Source: an uncultured Roseibium sp. (GTDB lineage Bacteria > Pseudomonadota > Alphaproteobacteria > Rhizobiales > Stappiaceae). Taken from it: DNA of 64,000 nucleotides. The notes below the pieces were generated by a model. It saw only the letters and a list, made by a program, of their open reading frames with translations, searched no databases and was not told the DNA's origin. Made by a program: the position numbers and the translations under genes. Location: the NCBI RefSeq assembly GCF_963675985.1, contig NZ_OY780957.1:1318501-1382500 (forward strand). The letters run 5' to 3'. Positions 26,401 to 33,798 of this stretch are shown piece by piece. Every line of letters starts with the position of its first letter. Positions within the stretch are counted from its first letter, which is position 1.

Positions 26401-27738
26401 ATGGATCAGGGCTGCGTCCTGCTAATTGACGATGAAGAAGATCTCCGGGCCTCGCTGACCCAAGGGTTGGAACTCAGCGGCCAGACCGTGATGGCGACGG
26501 GAAATCCGGAAGACGCGCTCGAGCGCATCACCCGCGACTTCTACGGCGTGCTGGTCACCGACATCCGCATGCCCGGCGAGGATGGCTTCCAGGTCATGCG
26601 AAAGGCGTTCGAGATCGATCCGGCCCTGCCGGTGGTCCTGATCACCGGACACGGCGATGTGCCGCTCGCCGTCGAGGCTATGCGCGCCGGTGCCTATGAT
26701 TTCATGGAAAAGCCGTTTTCGGTTTCGAGCCTGGCCTCGGTGGTCGACCGGGCGCTCGACAAGCGCCGGCTGGTTCTGGAAAACCGCAAACTGCGCGAAG
26801 AACTGGCCGACCGGACCGGGATCGAGGGACGCCTTGTCGGACGGGCGCCCGCCATGGATCAGTTGCGTCGCACGGTTCTGGCGCTCGCTCCGACCGATGC
26901 GGATGTCCTGATCCTGGGCGAGACCGGCGCAGGCAAGGAAGTGGTTGCGCGCGCGCTGCACGACGAGGGCCCGCGCCAGTCCCGGCCTTTCGTGGCGCTC
27001 AACTGCGGCGCCCTGCCGGCGGAAATCATCGAATCGGAACTCTTCGGCCACGAGAAGGGCGCTTTCACAGGTGCCAGCGGCCAGCGCATCGGCAAGCTGG
27101 AACACGCCCATGGTGGCACCGTGTTTCTTGATGAGATCGAGTCCATGCCGCTGGAATTGCAGGTCAAACTGCTCCGGGTGATCGAGACGCGGACCATCGA
27201 ACGGCTCGGTTCCAACAAGTCCATCGATCTCGATGTGCGCTTCATCGCCGCCACCAAGGAGGATCTGGAGGCGGCCGGTCGGGAAGGCCGCTTCCGGCTG
27301 GATCTGTTCTACCGGCTCAACGTGGTGACGGTGGCGATCCCGCCGTTGCGGGAGCGGCTGGAGGACATTCCTCTCCTGTTCCAGCATCTCGCCGTCGAGG
27401 CTCGGGCTCGCTACCGGCGCGAGATCCCGGATATGCCGGACAGTTATCTGGCGAAACTCATGGCGCACGACTGGCCCGGGAATGTGCGCGAGCTGCGCAA
27501 TGTTGCCGACCGCTTCGTTCTCGGGCTGGAAACGCAAGCCTCCGCCTCGAACAGCACCGGCGCCAGTCTGTTCGACCAGGTGGCGGCCTACGAGAAGGCG
27601 CTGATCGCCGCCGAACTGAAGAAGAACGGCGGAGTGATCAAGGAGACCTATGAAGGCCTCGGCCTGTCCCGCAAGGCGCTTTACGAAAAGATGCGCAAAT
27701 ACGGCCTTGCCAAGGAAGACATGATTTCTGCCGAATAA
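26401..27738 (+). CDS. dctD: Sigma-54-dependent response regulator DctD
   Basis: 445 residues. Receiver with Asp54 (VTDIRMPGEDGF); AAA+ domain with Walker A LILGETGAGKEVVA and the sigma-54 contact loop EKGAFTGASGQ, Walker B GGTVFLDEIESM, arginine finger region RFRLDLFYRLNV; C-terminal Fis-type HTH (GVIKETYEGLGLSRKALYEKMRKYGL). The intact GAFTGA loop shows it can activate sigma-54 RNA polymerase. A matching sigma-54 promoter lies 1.6 kb on, before dctP. Confidence 0.96.
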   Translation: MDQGCVLLIDDEEDLRASLTQGLELSGQTVMATGNPEDALERITRDFYGVLVTDIRMPGEDGFQVMRKAFEIDPALPVVLITGHGDVPLAVEAMRAGAYDFMEKPFSVSSLASVVDRALDKRRLVLENRKLREELADRTGIEGRLVGRAPAMDQLRRTVLALAPTDADVLILGETGAGKEVVARALHDEGPRQSRPFVALNCGALPAEIIESELFGHEKGAFTGASGQRIGKLEHAHGGTVFLDEIESMPLELQVKLLRVIETRTIERLGSNKSIDLDVRFIAATKEDLEAAGREGRFRLDLFYRLNVVTVAIPPLRERLEDIPLLFQHLAVEARARYRREIPDMPDSYLAKLMAHDWPGNVRELRNVADRFVLGLETQASASNSTGASLFDQVAAYEKALIAAELKKNGGVIKETYEGLGLSRKALYEKMRKYGLAKEDMISAE

Positions 27739-27764
27739 AGTTCTGACTTTAAATTCGGGTCCGA

Positions 27765-27791
27765 TGTCACAGATGGGCGGTCCGGCTCGTC
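27765..27791 (+). promoter_or_regulatory. ECF41-type promoter of the ahpD-like/sigma operon
   Basis: TGTCACA (27765-27771), 16 bases, then CGTC (27788-27791). This is the promoter signature reported for ECF41 sigma factors, which transcribe their own carboxymuconolactone decarboxylase-like partner genes. Here the partner and the ECF41 gene follow directly. Confidence 0.85.
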
Positions 27792-27832
27792 GTACAGGTG
27801 TCAATGAGTTCACATCAGACTGGAAGACATCG

Positions 27833-28264
27833 ATGACATCTGTTGCAGCAATCAATCATGAACAGCATATCCCGGACGTGTTGCGCGCCTTCGTTGAGGC
27901 CCATACGCAAATCTGCAAGACGCCGCTCGACGATAAACTGCATCACCTGGTGAAACTGCGCGCCTCCCAGATCAACGAATGCGCCTTTTGCGTGAAGATG
28001 CACACTGCCGAAGCACGCAAGGACGGGGAAACCGCGGATCGGCTCGAACGGCTGGTTGTCTGGCGTCATGTCGACGACTTCACCGATGCCGAGCGGGCGG
28101 CGCTGGCCTGGACCGAGGCGTTGACACGGCTCGACGACAAGGAGGACTATGGCCGGCTGCGCGCAGACCTCCAGCAACATTTCACCGACGAGGAAATCAG
28201 CGCGATCACTGCGGCCGTGGCCATGATCAACCTGTGGAATCGGATCGGGGTTTCCAACCACTGA
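27833..28264 (+). CDS. AhpD-like carboxymuconolactone decarboxylase family protein
   Basis: About 143 residues from ATG 27833, with GGAAGA before it. A longer frame from 27764 would start on the promoter and is rejected. The AhpD/CMD redox motif is intact: Cys50-x2-Cys53-x3-His57 in NECAFCVKMHTAEARK. Such proteins are peroxidase-linked disulfide reductants or decarboxylases. The gene is separated from the sigma factor by one base, the typical ECF41 pairing. Confidence 0.9.
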   Translation: MTSVAAINHEQHIPDVLRAFVEAHTQICKTPLDDKLHHLVKLRASQINECAFCVKMHTAEARKDGETADRLERLVVWRHVDDFTDAERAALAWTEALTRLDDKEDYGRLRADLQQHFTDEEISAITAAVAMINLWNRIGVSNH

Positions 28265-28265
28265 G

Positions 28266-29186
28266 ATGAAGACGCTCGAAACCAAGACAAAACGGTTCGA
28301 GGACGCGAGGCCCCAGTTGATGGGCCTCGCCTACCGCATGCTCGGCGTCGTGGCCGATGCGGAAGACGCGGTTCAGGACACGTTTCTCAAATGGCAGGCG
28401 GCGGACCTTGCCGGCATTCGTAATCCGGAAGCCTGGCTTGTAACCGTCTGCACCAACCGCTGCCTCGATATTCTCAAATCGGCGTCCCGGACACGCATGA
28501 GTTATGTCGGCCCGTGGATCCCGGAACCCCTGCAGACGGAGACGATCTCTCGCCAGGAGGCGGATCTCGACCGGGCCCAGTCGCTGACCACCGCCTTTCT
28601 CCTGCTTCTGGAGCGGCTGACACCAAAGGAGCGCGCCGCCTTTCTGCTCAGGGACATCTTCGGCAAGCCCTATGACGAGGTGGCTCGCACGCTTGGAATG
28701 ACGGAAGCCGCCTGCCGGCAGCTTGTCTCGAGGGCCTCCAAATCCGTCCGTCAGGACCATGCGCGGTTCACGCCGTCTGCGGACCAGCAGGAGGCGTTTC
28801 TCGCGGCCTTCCAGAACGCCCTTGCAACCGGCTCGGTGGATCAGCTTGGCGCGCTGTTGGCCGAGACCGTCAGCCTGAGAACGGACGGTGGCGGCAAGGC
28901 GACGGCCATCAGCCGGGTGCTGGAAGGTCCGGAGCTTGTCGGCAAGTTCATTGCCAGGGTGCTCGGCCGGCTCTGGGCGGACGCCAGGATCGAGCGGCGC
29001 GAAGTCAACGGCATCGGCGGGCTCGTCATTCTGGACGCAGACACCGTCGTGACCGCCATGACGATCGGGTATGCGCCGGACGGCACCGTGGACCGGATCT
29101 ACATTACCCGGAATCCGGACAAGCTCCGGCATCTGGCGGCACCGGCCCGACATGACCCGGCCACCGGAGGCCTGCGATTTCACTAG
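28266..29186 (+). CDS. ECF41-family RNA polymerase sigma factor with SnoaL-like C-terminal domain
   Basis: 306 residues. Sigma2 (LMGLAYRMLGVVADAEDAVQDTFLKW), sigma4 (LTPKERAAFLLRDIFGKPYDEVARTLGMTE), then a C-terminal SnoaL_2-like domain. The three signature motifs of ECF41 are present: WIPEPL in the linker, DGGGK in the extension and NPDKL near the end. In characterised ECF41 factors the C-terminal domain both activates and restrains the sigma, with no anti-sigma protein. None is seen here. Confidence 0.93.
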   Translation: MKTLETKTKRFEDARPQLMGLAYRMLGVVADAEDAVQDTFLKWQAADLAGIRNPEAWLVTVCTNRCLDILKSASRTRMSYVGPWIPEPLQTETISRQEADLDRAQSLTTAFLLLLERLTPKERAAFLLRDIFGKPYDEVARTLGMTEAACRQLVSRASKSVRQDHARFTPSADQQEAFLAAFQNALATGSVDQLGALLAETVSLRTDGGGKATAISRVLEGPELVGKFIARVLGRLWADARIERREVNGIGGLVILDADTVVTAMTIGYAPDGTVDRIYITRNPDKLRHLAAPARHDPATGGLRFH

Positions 29187-29190
29187 TTCG

Positions 29191-29210
29191 ATGTGTCGAA
29201 TCCGACACAT
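29191..29210. promoter_or_regulatory. Palindromic upstream activator site, probably for DctD
   Basis: ATGTGTCG (29191-29198) and CGACACAT (29203-29210), perfect 8-bp arms with a 4-base spacer, about 120 bases upstream of the sigma-54 promoter of dctP. A CGACAC half-site recurs near 29234. Position and symmetry fit an enhancer-binding site. Confidence 0.65.
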
Positions 29211-29314
29211 TTGCCCTGCCTCATGGGTCAGGATCGACACGCTTTCCGCCCGGTTTTCGGGTGTGTGGTACGAATTTTCTCAATGATTGCTGAAATCTTA
29301 AGGCTCCTGCCCGT

Positions 29315-29332
29315 TTGGCATGGCCGTTGCAA
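29315..29332 (+). promoter_or_regulatory. Sigma-54 promoter of dctPQM
   Basis: TTGGCA (29315-29320) and TTGCAA (29327-29332). The invariant GG and GC are exactly 10 bases apart, matching TGGCAC-N5-TTGCW. The start would be near 29343, giving a leader of about 70 bases before dctP. Confidence 0.88.
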
Positions 29333-29410
29333 TAGGTTCCCCAGCGTGAGTACCGCGCGGCCGGGTGCACCCGCATCCGGAGTGATCAGGAAATGTCTGG
29401 GAGGACATCC

Positions 29411-30415
29411 ATGAAAAAATTCGTTCTGGCTGCGGCAACCGCAGCCACTTTCGCTTTGTCCGGCGCAGCGTTTGCGGCTGACGAATGCAGCGACGGCGAA
29501 ATCGTCATCAAGTTCAGCCACGTGGTGGCGGCAACCGGCCACCCGAAGGGCGACGCGGCGACCATGCTGGCGGAGCGCGTCAACAAGGATATGGACGGCA
29601 AGGCCTGCATGCAGGTGTTCCCGAACTCGCAGCTGTTCGATGACGACAAGGTCATGGAAGCGCTGCTGCTCGGCGACGTCCAACTGGCCGCTCCGTCCCT
29701 GTCCAAGTTCGAGGCCTATACCAAGAAGTTCCGCCTGTTCGACCTGCCGTTCATGTTCAATGATCTGAATGCGGTCGGCCGCTTTACCCAGAGTGACGCC
29801 GGCAAGGGCCTTCTGAATTCCATGACCGACGTCGGCTACACCGGTCTCGGCTACTGGATGTCGGGAATGAAGCAATTTTCGGCCAACAAGCCGCTGCTGT
29901 TGCCGTCCGATGCGAAGGGCCTGAAGTTCCGCGTCCAGACGTCTGACGTGTCCGTCGCCATGATCGAAGCCATGGGCGCGAATGCCCAGAAGCTGGCCTT
30001 CAAGGAAGTCTACGGCGCCCTGCAGACCGGCGTTGTCGACGGTCAGGAAAACACCTGGTCGAACATCTACACCAAGAAGTTCTTCGAGGTTCAGGACGGC
30101 GTGACCGAAACCAACCACCAGTGCCTCGCCTATCTGCTGGTCACCTCCGACGAGTGGCTGAAGGGTCTGGACCCGGAAATTCGTGACCAGTTCCTGACGA
30201 TCGTCAACGAAGTGACCCTCGCCGCCAATGCCAAGGTTGCCGAGAAGGAAGCGATGAATCGTCAGCGCATTCTGGACGCAGGCAGCACCATTCGCGTGCT
30301 GACCCCTGAACAGCGCAAGGTCTGGGTCGATACCATGAAGCCGGTGTGGACCAAGTTCGAAGGCGATATCGGCGCCGATCTGATCGCAGCCGCGCAGGCA
30401 ACCAACGGCAGCTGA
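29411..30415 (+). CDS. dctP: TRAP C4-dicarboxylate transporter, binding protein
   Basis: 334 residues from ATG 29411, with GGGAGG upstream. The signal peptide is MKKFVLAAATAATFALSGAAFA. The mature protein has IKFSHVVAATGHPKGDAA and GLKFRVQTSDVSVAMIEAMGA, where the Arg of KFRVQ is the carboxylate-binding residue of the DctP family, and VYGALQTGVVDGQENTWSNI. It captures C4-dicarboxylates such as succinate, fumarate or malate in the periplasm. Confidence 0.96.
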   Translation: MKKFVLAAATAATFALSGAAFAADECSDGEIVIKFSHVVAATGHPKGDAATMLAERVNKDMDGKACMQVFPNSQLFDDDKVMEALLLGDVQLAAPSLSKFEAYTKKFRLFDLPFMFNDLNAVGRFTQSDAGKGLLNSMTDVGYTGLGYWMSGMKQFSANKPLLLPSDAKGLKFRVQTSDVSVAMIEAMGANAQKLAFKEVYGALQTGVVDGQENTWSNIYTKKFFEVQDGVTETNHQCLAYLLVTSDEWLKGLDPEIRDQFLTIVNEVTLAANAKVAEKEAMNRQRILDAGSTIRVLTPEQRKVWVDTMKPVWTKFEGDIGADLIAAAQATNGS

Positions 30416-30431
30416 TCGAAGCTGACAAACA

Positions 30432-30459
30432 GCGGGAAGACCTGACGGGGCCTTCCCGC
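30432..30459 (+). other. Intergenic mRNA hairpin between dctP and dctQ
   Basis: GCGGGAAG (30432-30439) and CTTCCCGC (30452-30459) form a perfect 8-bp stem without a U-tract, within the 109-base dctP-dctQ gap. Such stems often protect or uncouple the abundant binding-protein message from the membrane genes. Confidence 0.55.
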
Positions 30460-30524
30460 ACCAATCCGGGACAAAAGCAGATATTCGGAAAAACCGGAGC
30501 CGACCCGGCTCGGGGGGAGGACAC

Positions 30525-31145
30525 ATGAAACGCGTTGACGATTGGGTTACGCGCTTTGAAGAAAGCGTGCTTGCATTCTTGCTCGCGGCCATGACACTCG
30601 TTGCCTTCACGCAGGTGGTCGCGCGCTACGGTTTCAATGCCGGCTGGGGCGGGGCACTGGAGTTCACGCGGATTCTTTTCGCCTGGCTGATCCTGTTCGG
30701 CATGAGCTACGGCATCAAGATAGGTGCGCATCTGGGCGTCGATGCGATCATCCGCCTGTTTCCGCGCCCGATTTTCCGCGCCTTTGCGATCTTCGGCGCC
30801 CTGTGCGCCGTCGCTTACGCGCTCATCCTTCTTTATTCCGACTGGCTGCAGATCTTCGGTGCTCACGCCCGCGGCGGCGCGATCGACTACTGGATGAAGA
30901 TGTACAAGGTCGGCATCGGGCTCGACGACCTGCGCTATCCGGATTTCATTCAGGAGACCTTCGGTACGAAGGAGCGCGTCCAGCGCTGGCTTGCCTATCT
31001 GATCCTGCCGGTCGGGCTTGGCCTGCTGGCATTCCGTTCGGTACAGGCGGTGTGGCAGATCATCACCGGCGAACGGGAAATGGTGATCGCGGCCCACGAG
31101 GCGGAAGACCTCGTCGCCGAAAACAAAGACGTGCTGAAGGACTAA
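30525..31145 (+). CDS. dctQ: TRAP C4-dicarboxylate transporter, small permease
   Basis: 206 residues, four TM helices (starting SVLAFLLAAMTLVAFTQVVARYGF). GGALEFTRILFAWLILFGMSYGIKIGAHLGVDAI is typical of DctQ. The insertion at about 105-160 (AIDYWMKMYKVGIGLDDLRYPDF) is also seen in larger DctQ proteins. GGGGGGAGG before the start. dctM follows after 10 bases. Confidence 0.95.
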   Translation: MKRVDDWVTRFEESVLAFLLAAMTLVAFTQVVARYGFNAGWGGALEFTRILFAWLILFGMSYGIKIGAHLGVDAIIRLFPRPIFRAFAIFGALCAVAYALILLYSDWLQIFGAHARGGAIDYWMKMYKVGIGLDDLRYPDFIQETFGTKERVQRWLAYLILPVGLGLLAFRSVQAVWQIITGEREMVIAAHEAEDLVAENKDVLKD

Positions 31146-31155
31146 GGGGAAGATC

Positions 31156-32559
31156 ATGGAAGCCGCAGTCCTTTTCATCATGGTCCTGGGACTTTTGTTC
31201 CTGGGCGTTCCGATCGCGATCTCGCTGGGCCTGTCCAGTGTTGTCGCCATTGCCTTCTTCTCGCACGACTCGATTTCCTCGGTCGCATTGCAACTGTTCA
31301 CCGCCTCGCAGAACTACACCCTGCTTGCCATTCCCTTCTTCATTCTGGCTTCGGCCTTCATGTCGACCGGTGGCGTCGCGCGGCGCATCATCCGCTTTGC
31401 CATTGCCTGTGTCGGCCACGTGCGCGGCGGGTTGGCGATCGCGGCGGTGTTCTCCTGCATGCTGTTCGCGGCGCTGTCCGGATCGTCGCCGGCGACGGTG
31501 GTCGCCATCGGCACCATCGCCATCGCCGGCATGCGTCAGGTCGGCTACACCAAGGAATTCGCCGCCGGCGTGATCGCCAATGCCGGCACCCTCGGCATTC
31601 TTATCCCGCCGTCCATCGTCATGGTGGTCTATGCGGCGGCAACCGACGTTTCGGTCGGCCGCATGTTCCTGGCGGGCGTCATCCCGGGACTTGTTGCCGG
31701 CCTGATGCTGATGATCGCGATCTACGTCAACGCGCGCATGAAGAACATGCCGAAGCAGCCGTTTGCCGGTATGGGTGAAATCGTGTCGTCGGCCGGCGAG
31801 GCCGCCTTCGGGCTGCTTCTGATCGTCATCATCCTGGGCGGCATCTATGCAGGCGTGTTCACGCCTACGGAAGCCGCCGCGGTTGCTGCCGTCTATGCCT
31901 TCCTGATCGCCACCTTCATCTATCGCGACATGGGGCCCCTCAAGGGCATTCCGATCCGCAAGGAGGGTGAAAGCATTGGCGCGGCCGCATTGCGAAACAC
32001 CTGGCTGATCCTGGTCTACTTCCTGCCCGGCTGCTTCCACGGCGACACCAAGAAGGTCCTGACGGACGCGGCGAAGACGACCATCATGCTGATGTTCATC
32101 ATCGTCAACGCGCTGTTGTTTGCCCATGTGCTGACGTCGGAACGCATTCCGCAGGCCATCACGGACTGGATGATCGGCGTCGGCTTCAACTGGTTCACCT
32201 TCCTGATCGCCGTGAACATCCTGCTTCTGATCGGCGGCCAGTTCATGGAACCCTCGGGCCTGCTGCTGATCGTGGCGCCGGTGGTGTTTCCGATCGGCCT
32301 CGAACTCGGCGTCGATCCGATCCATCTCGGCATCATCATGGTGGTGAACATGGAAATCGGCATGATCACCCCGCCGATCGGGCTCAACCTGTTCGTGACC
32401 TCAGGGATCACCGGCATGAGCCTGTTCCGCGTGGTGCGGGCAGCAGCCCCCTTCGTGGCGATCCTGCTCGTGTTCCTGGTGATGGTGACCTACATCCCGG
32501 CGCTCTCCACCTGGCTGCCCTACAGCCTGATGGGCCCGGAAATCGTCACCCGGCACTGA
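31156..32559 (+). CDS. dctM: TRAP C4-dicarboxylate transporter, large permease
   Basis: 467 residues with about 12 TM segments. GLSSVVAIAFFSHDSI, LFAALSGSSPATVVAIGTIA, ANAGTLGILIPPSIVMVVYA and IGMITPPIGLNLFVTSGITG are DctM hallmarks. It is slightly longer than the usual 430 because of a hydrophilic loop near 265-300. Na+-driven carrier of the DctPQM system. Confidence 0.96.
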   Translation: MEAAVLFIMVLGLLFLGVPIAISLGLSSVVAIAFFSHDSISSVALQLFTASQNYTLLAIPFFILASAFMSTGGVARRIIRFAIACVGHVRGGLAIAAVFSCMLFAALSGSSPATVVAIGTIAIAGMRQVGYTKEFAAGVIANAGTLGILIPPSIVMVVYAAATDVSVGRMFLAGVIPGLVAGLMLMIAIYVNARMKNMPKQPFAGMGEIVSSAGEAAFGLLLIVIILGGIYAGVFTPTEAAAVAAVYAFLIATFIYRDMGPLKGIPIRKEGESIGAAALRNTWLILVYFLPGCFHGDTKKVLTDAAKTTIMLMFIIVNALLFAHVLTSERIPQAITDWMIGVGFNWFTFLIAVNILLLIGGQFMEPSGLLLIVAPVVFPIGLELGVDPIHLGIIMVVNMEIGMITPPIGLNLFVTSGITGMSLFRVVRAAAPFVAILLVFLVMVTYIPALSTWLPYSLMGPEIVTRH

Positions 32560-32581
32560 GCTGGGTCGGGAAAAGACAAAG

Positions 32582-32610
32582 AGGCCGGGGCACAACGCCC
32601 CGGCCTTTTT
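32582..32610 (+). terminator. Rho-independent terminator of dctPQM
   Basis: AGGCCGGGGC (32582-32591) pairs perfectly with GCCCCGGCCT (32597-32606) across a 5-base loop, followed by TTTT. It lies between convergent dctM and the citrate synthase gene. Confidence 0.93.
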
Positions 32611-32619
32611 CATTCGCCG

Positions 32620-33720
32620 TCAGCCGGAAACGGCAGGCCCGACATAGCGTGACGCGGGCCGGATCAATTTGCCGGTTTCCTGCTGTTCCACCACATGGGC
32701 GCACCAGCCGGGCATGCGGCCGGTGGCAAAGAGCGGGGTGAACAGGCTGCGGTCGATGCCGACCGCGTCGAGCAGGACGGCGGTATAGAACTCCACGTTG
32801 GTGTCGAGTGTCCGATCCGGCTTGGCGTGGGCAAGGGCGGAAAGCGCCGCTTTCTCGACCGCTTCGGCAAGCTCCAGCCGCGGGTTCCCCCTGGGCAGCT
32901 CGGCAAGGCCGGCCTTCAAGACATCGGCGCGCGGATCCCGGGTGCGGTAGACCCGATGGCCGAAGCCCATCAGCCGTTCGCCACGCTCAATTTCCGCCGT
33001 GACCCAGCTTTCCGCGTTTTCCGGCGTTCCGACCGCGTCGAGCATGTCGAGCACCGGACCTGGAGCGCCGCCGTGAAGCGGGCCTTTCAGGGCGCCCATG
33101 GCGCCGATCACTGCGTCGCGCATGCCGGCTCGCGTGGAGGCAATCACCCGTGCGGTGAAGGTCGAGGCGTTGAGACCGTGGTCGAGGATCGTCACCAGAT
33201 ACCGGTCCAGGGCGTTGACCGCGTAAGCAGCCGGTGGCGTGCCGGTCAGCATGCGCAAGAGGTCCTCTGCCGAAGACAGCCCGGCATCGGGACCGATTGG
33301 CACATAGCCTGCCTCCAGGCGCGCTGCGGCCGCCAGAAGAACGGGAAAGGTGCCGGAGATCAATTCCGCGTCCGTCAGGCCGGTCTCCTTCGGCAGGGCG
33401 CAGATGCCGAGCCGCATGCGGTCATAGGCGCCGATGCCGGTCGGGGCTTTTTCCATGGCCGGCAGGGCGGCCATGGCCATGCGCCGGGCCTGGGCGAAGG
33501 CTTTTCTCAGATCCGTTCCTGAGGTGGGCACCAGATCGCCCCATAGATGTTGGACGGCGTCCTCGAATGGCATGCGGCCGGCAAGATCCTCGATCCGCTT
33601 GCCGCGCAGAACGAGTTCTCCGTTCTGGCCGTCGACGTCGCTGAGCACCGTGTCGGCGACGACGATGCCTTCCAGCCCGGTACTGGGCACGAGATCGGCA
33701 GGTTTGAGGGGTTGGGTCAT
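32620..33720 (-). CDS. Citrate synthase/methylcitrate synthase family protein
   Basis: 366 residues from ATG 33720 (MTQPLKPADLVPSTGLEGIVVADT), with GGAG before it. The longer minus-strand frame runs into the divergent gene. Catalytic His residues lie in ALKGPLHGGAPG and LMGFGHRVYRTRDPRAD. The third catalytic residue, an Asp in classical NVDFYS, is replaced by Glu in NVEFYTAVLLDAVG. It is shorter than TCA-cycle GltA (about 430), so it is probably an accessory citrate-synthase homologue. Divergent from an HTH-bearing paralogue. Confidence 0.88.
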   Translation of the reverse strand: MTQPLKPADLVPSTGLEGIVVADTVLSDVDGQNGELVLRGKRIEDLAGRMPFEDAVQHLWGDLVPTSGTDLRKAFAQARRMAMAALPAMEKAPTGIGAYDRMRLGICALPKETGLTDAELISGTFPVLLAAAARLEAGYVPIGPDAGLSSAEDLLRMLTGTPPAAYAVNALDRYLVTILDHGLNASTFTARVIASTRAGMRDAVIGAMGALKGPLHGGAPGPVLDMLDAVGTPENAESWVTAEIERGERLMGFGHRVYRTRDPRADVLKAGLAELPRGNPRLELAEAVEKAALSALAHAKPDRTLDTNVEFYTAVLLDAVGIDRSLFTPLFATGRMPGWCAHVVEQQETGKLIRPASRYVGPAVSG

Positions 33721-33775
33721 GTCGGTCTCCTTGTTTCGGATGGCGACACTCAAATCTGAGAGCTTGATATCGTCA

Positions 33776-33798
33776 ATATTGATAAATACAATCAATAT
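33776..33798. promoter_or_regulatory. AT-rich palindrome abutting the HTH-citrate synthase start
   Basis: ATATTGAT (33776-33783) and ATCAATAT (33791-33798), perfect 8-bp arms with a 7-base spacer, ending immediately before ATG 33799. A second small palindrome, TCAATATTGA (33773-33782), overlaps the left arm. It lies in the 78-base gap between divergent genes and is the probable binding site of the HTH domain. Confidence 0.7.

Noticed and set aside
27764..27832. Earlier ATG for the AhpD-like gene
   Set aside because: It lies on the ECF41 promoter (27765-27791) and upstream of the expected transcription start.
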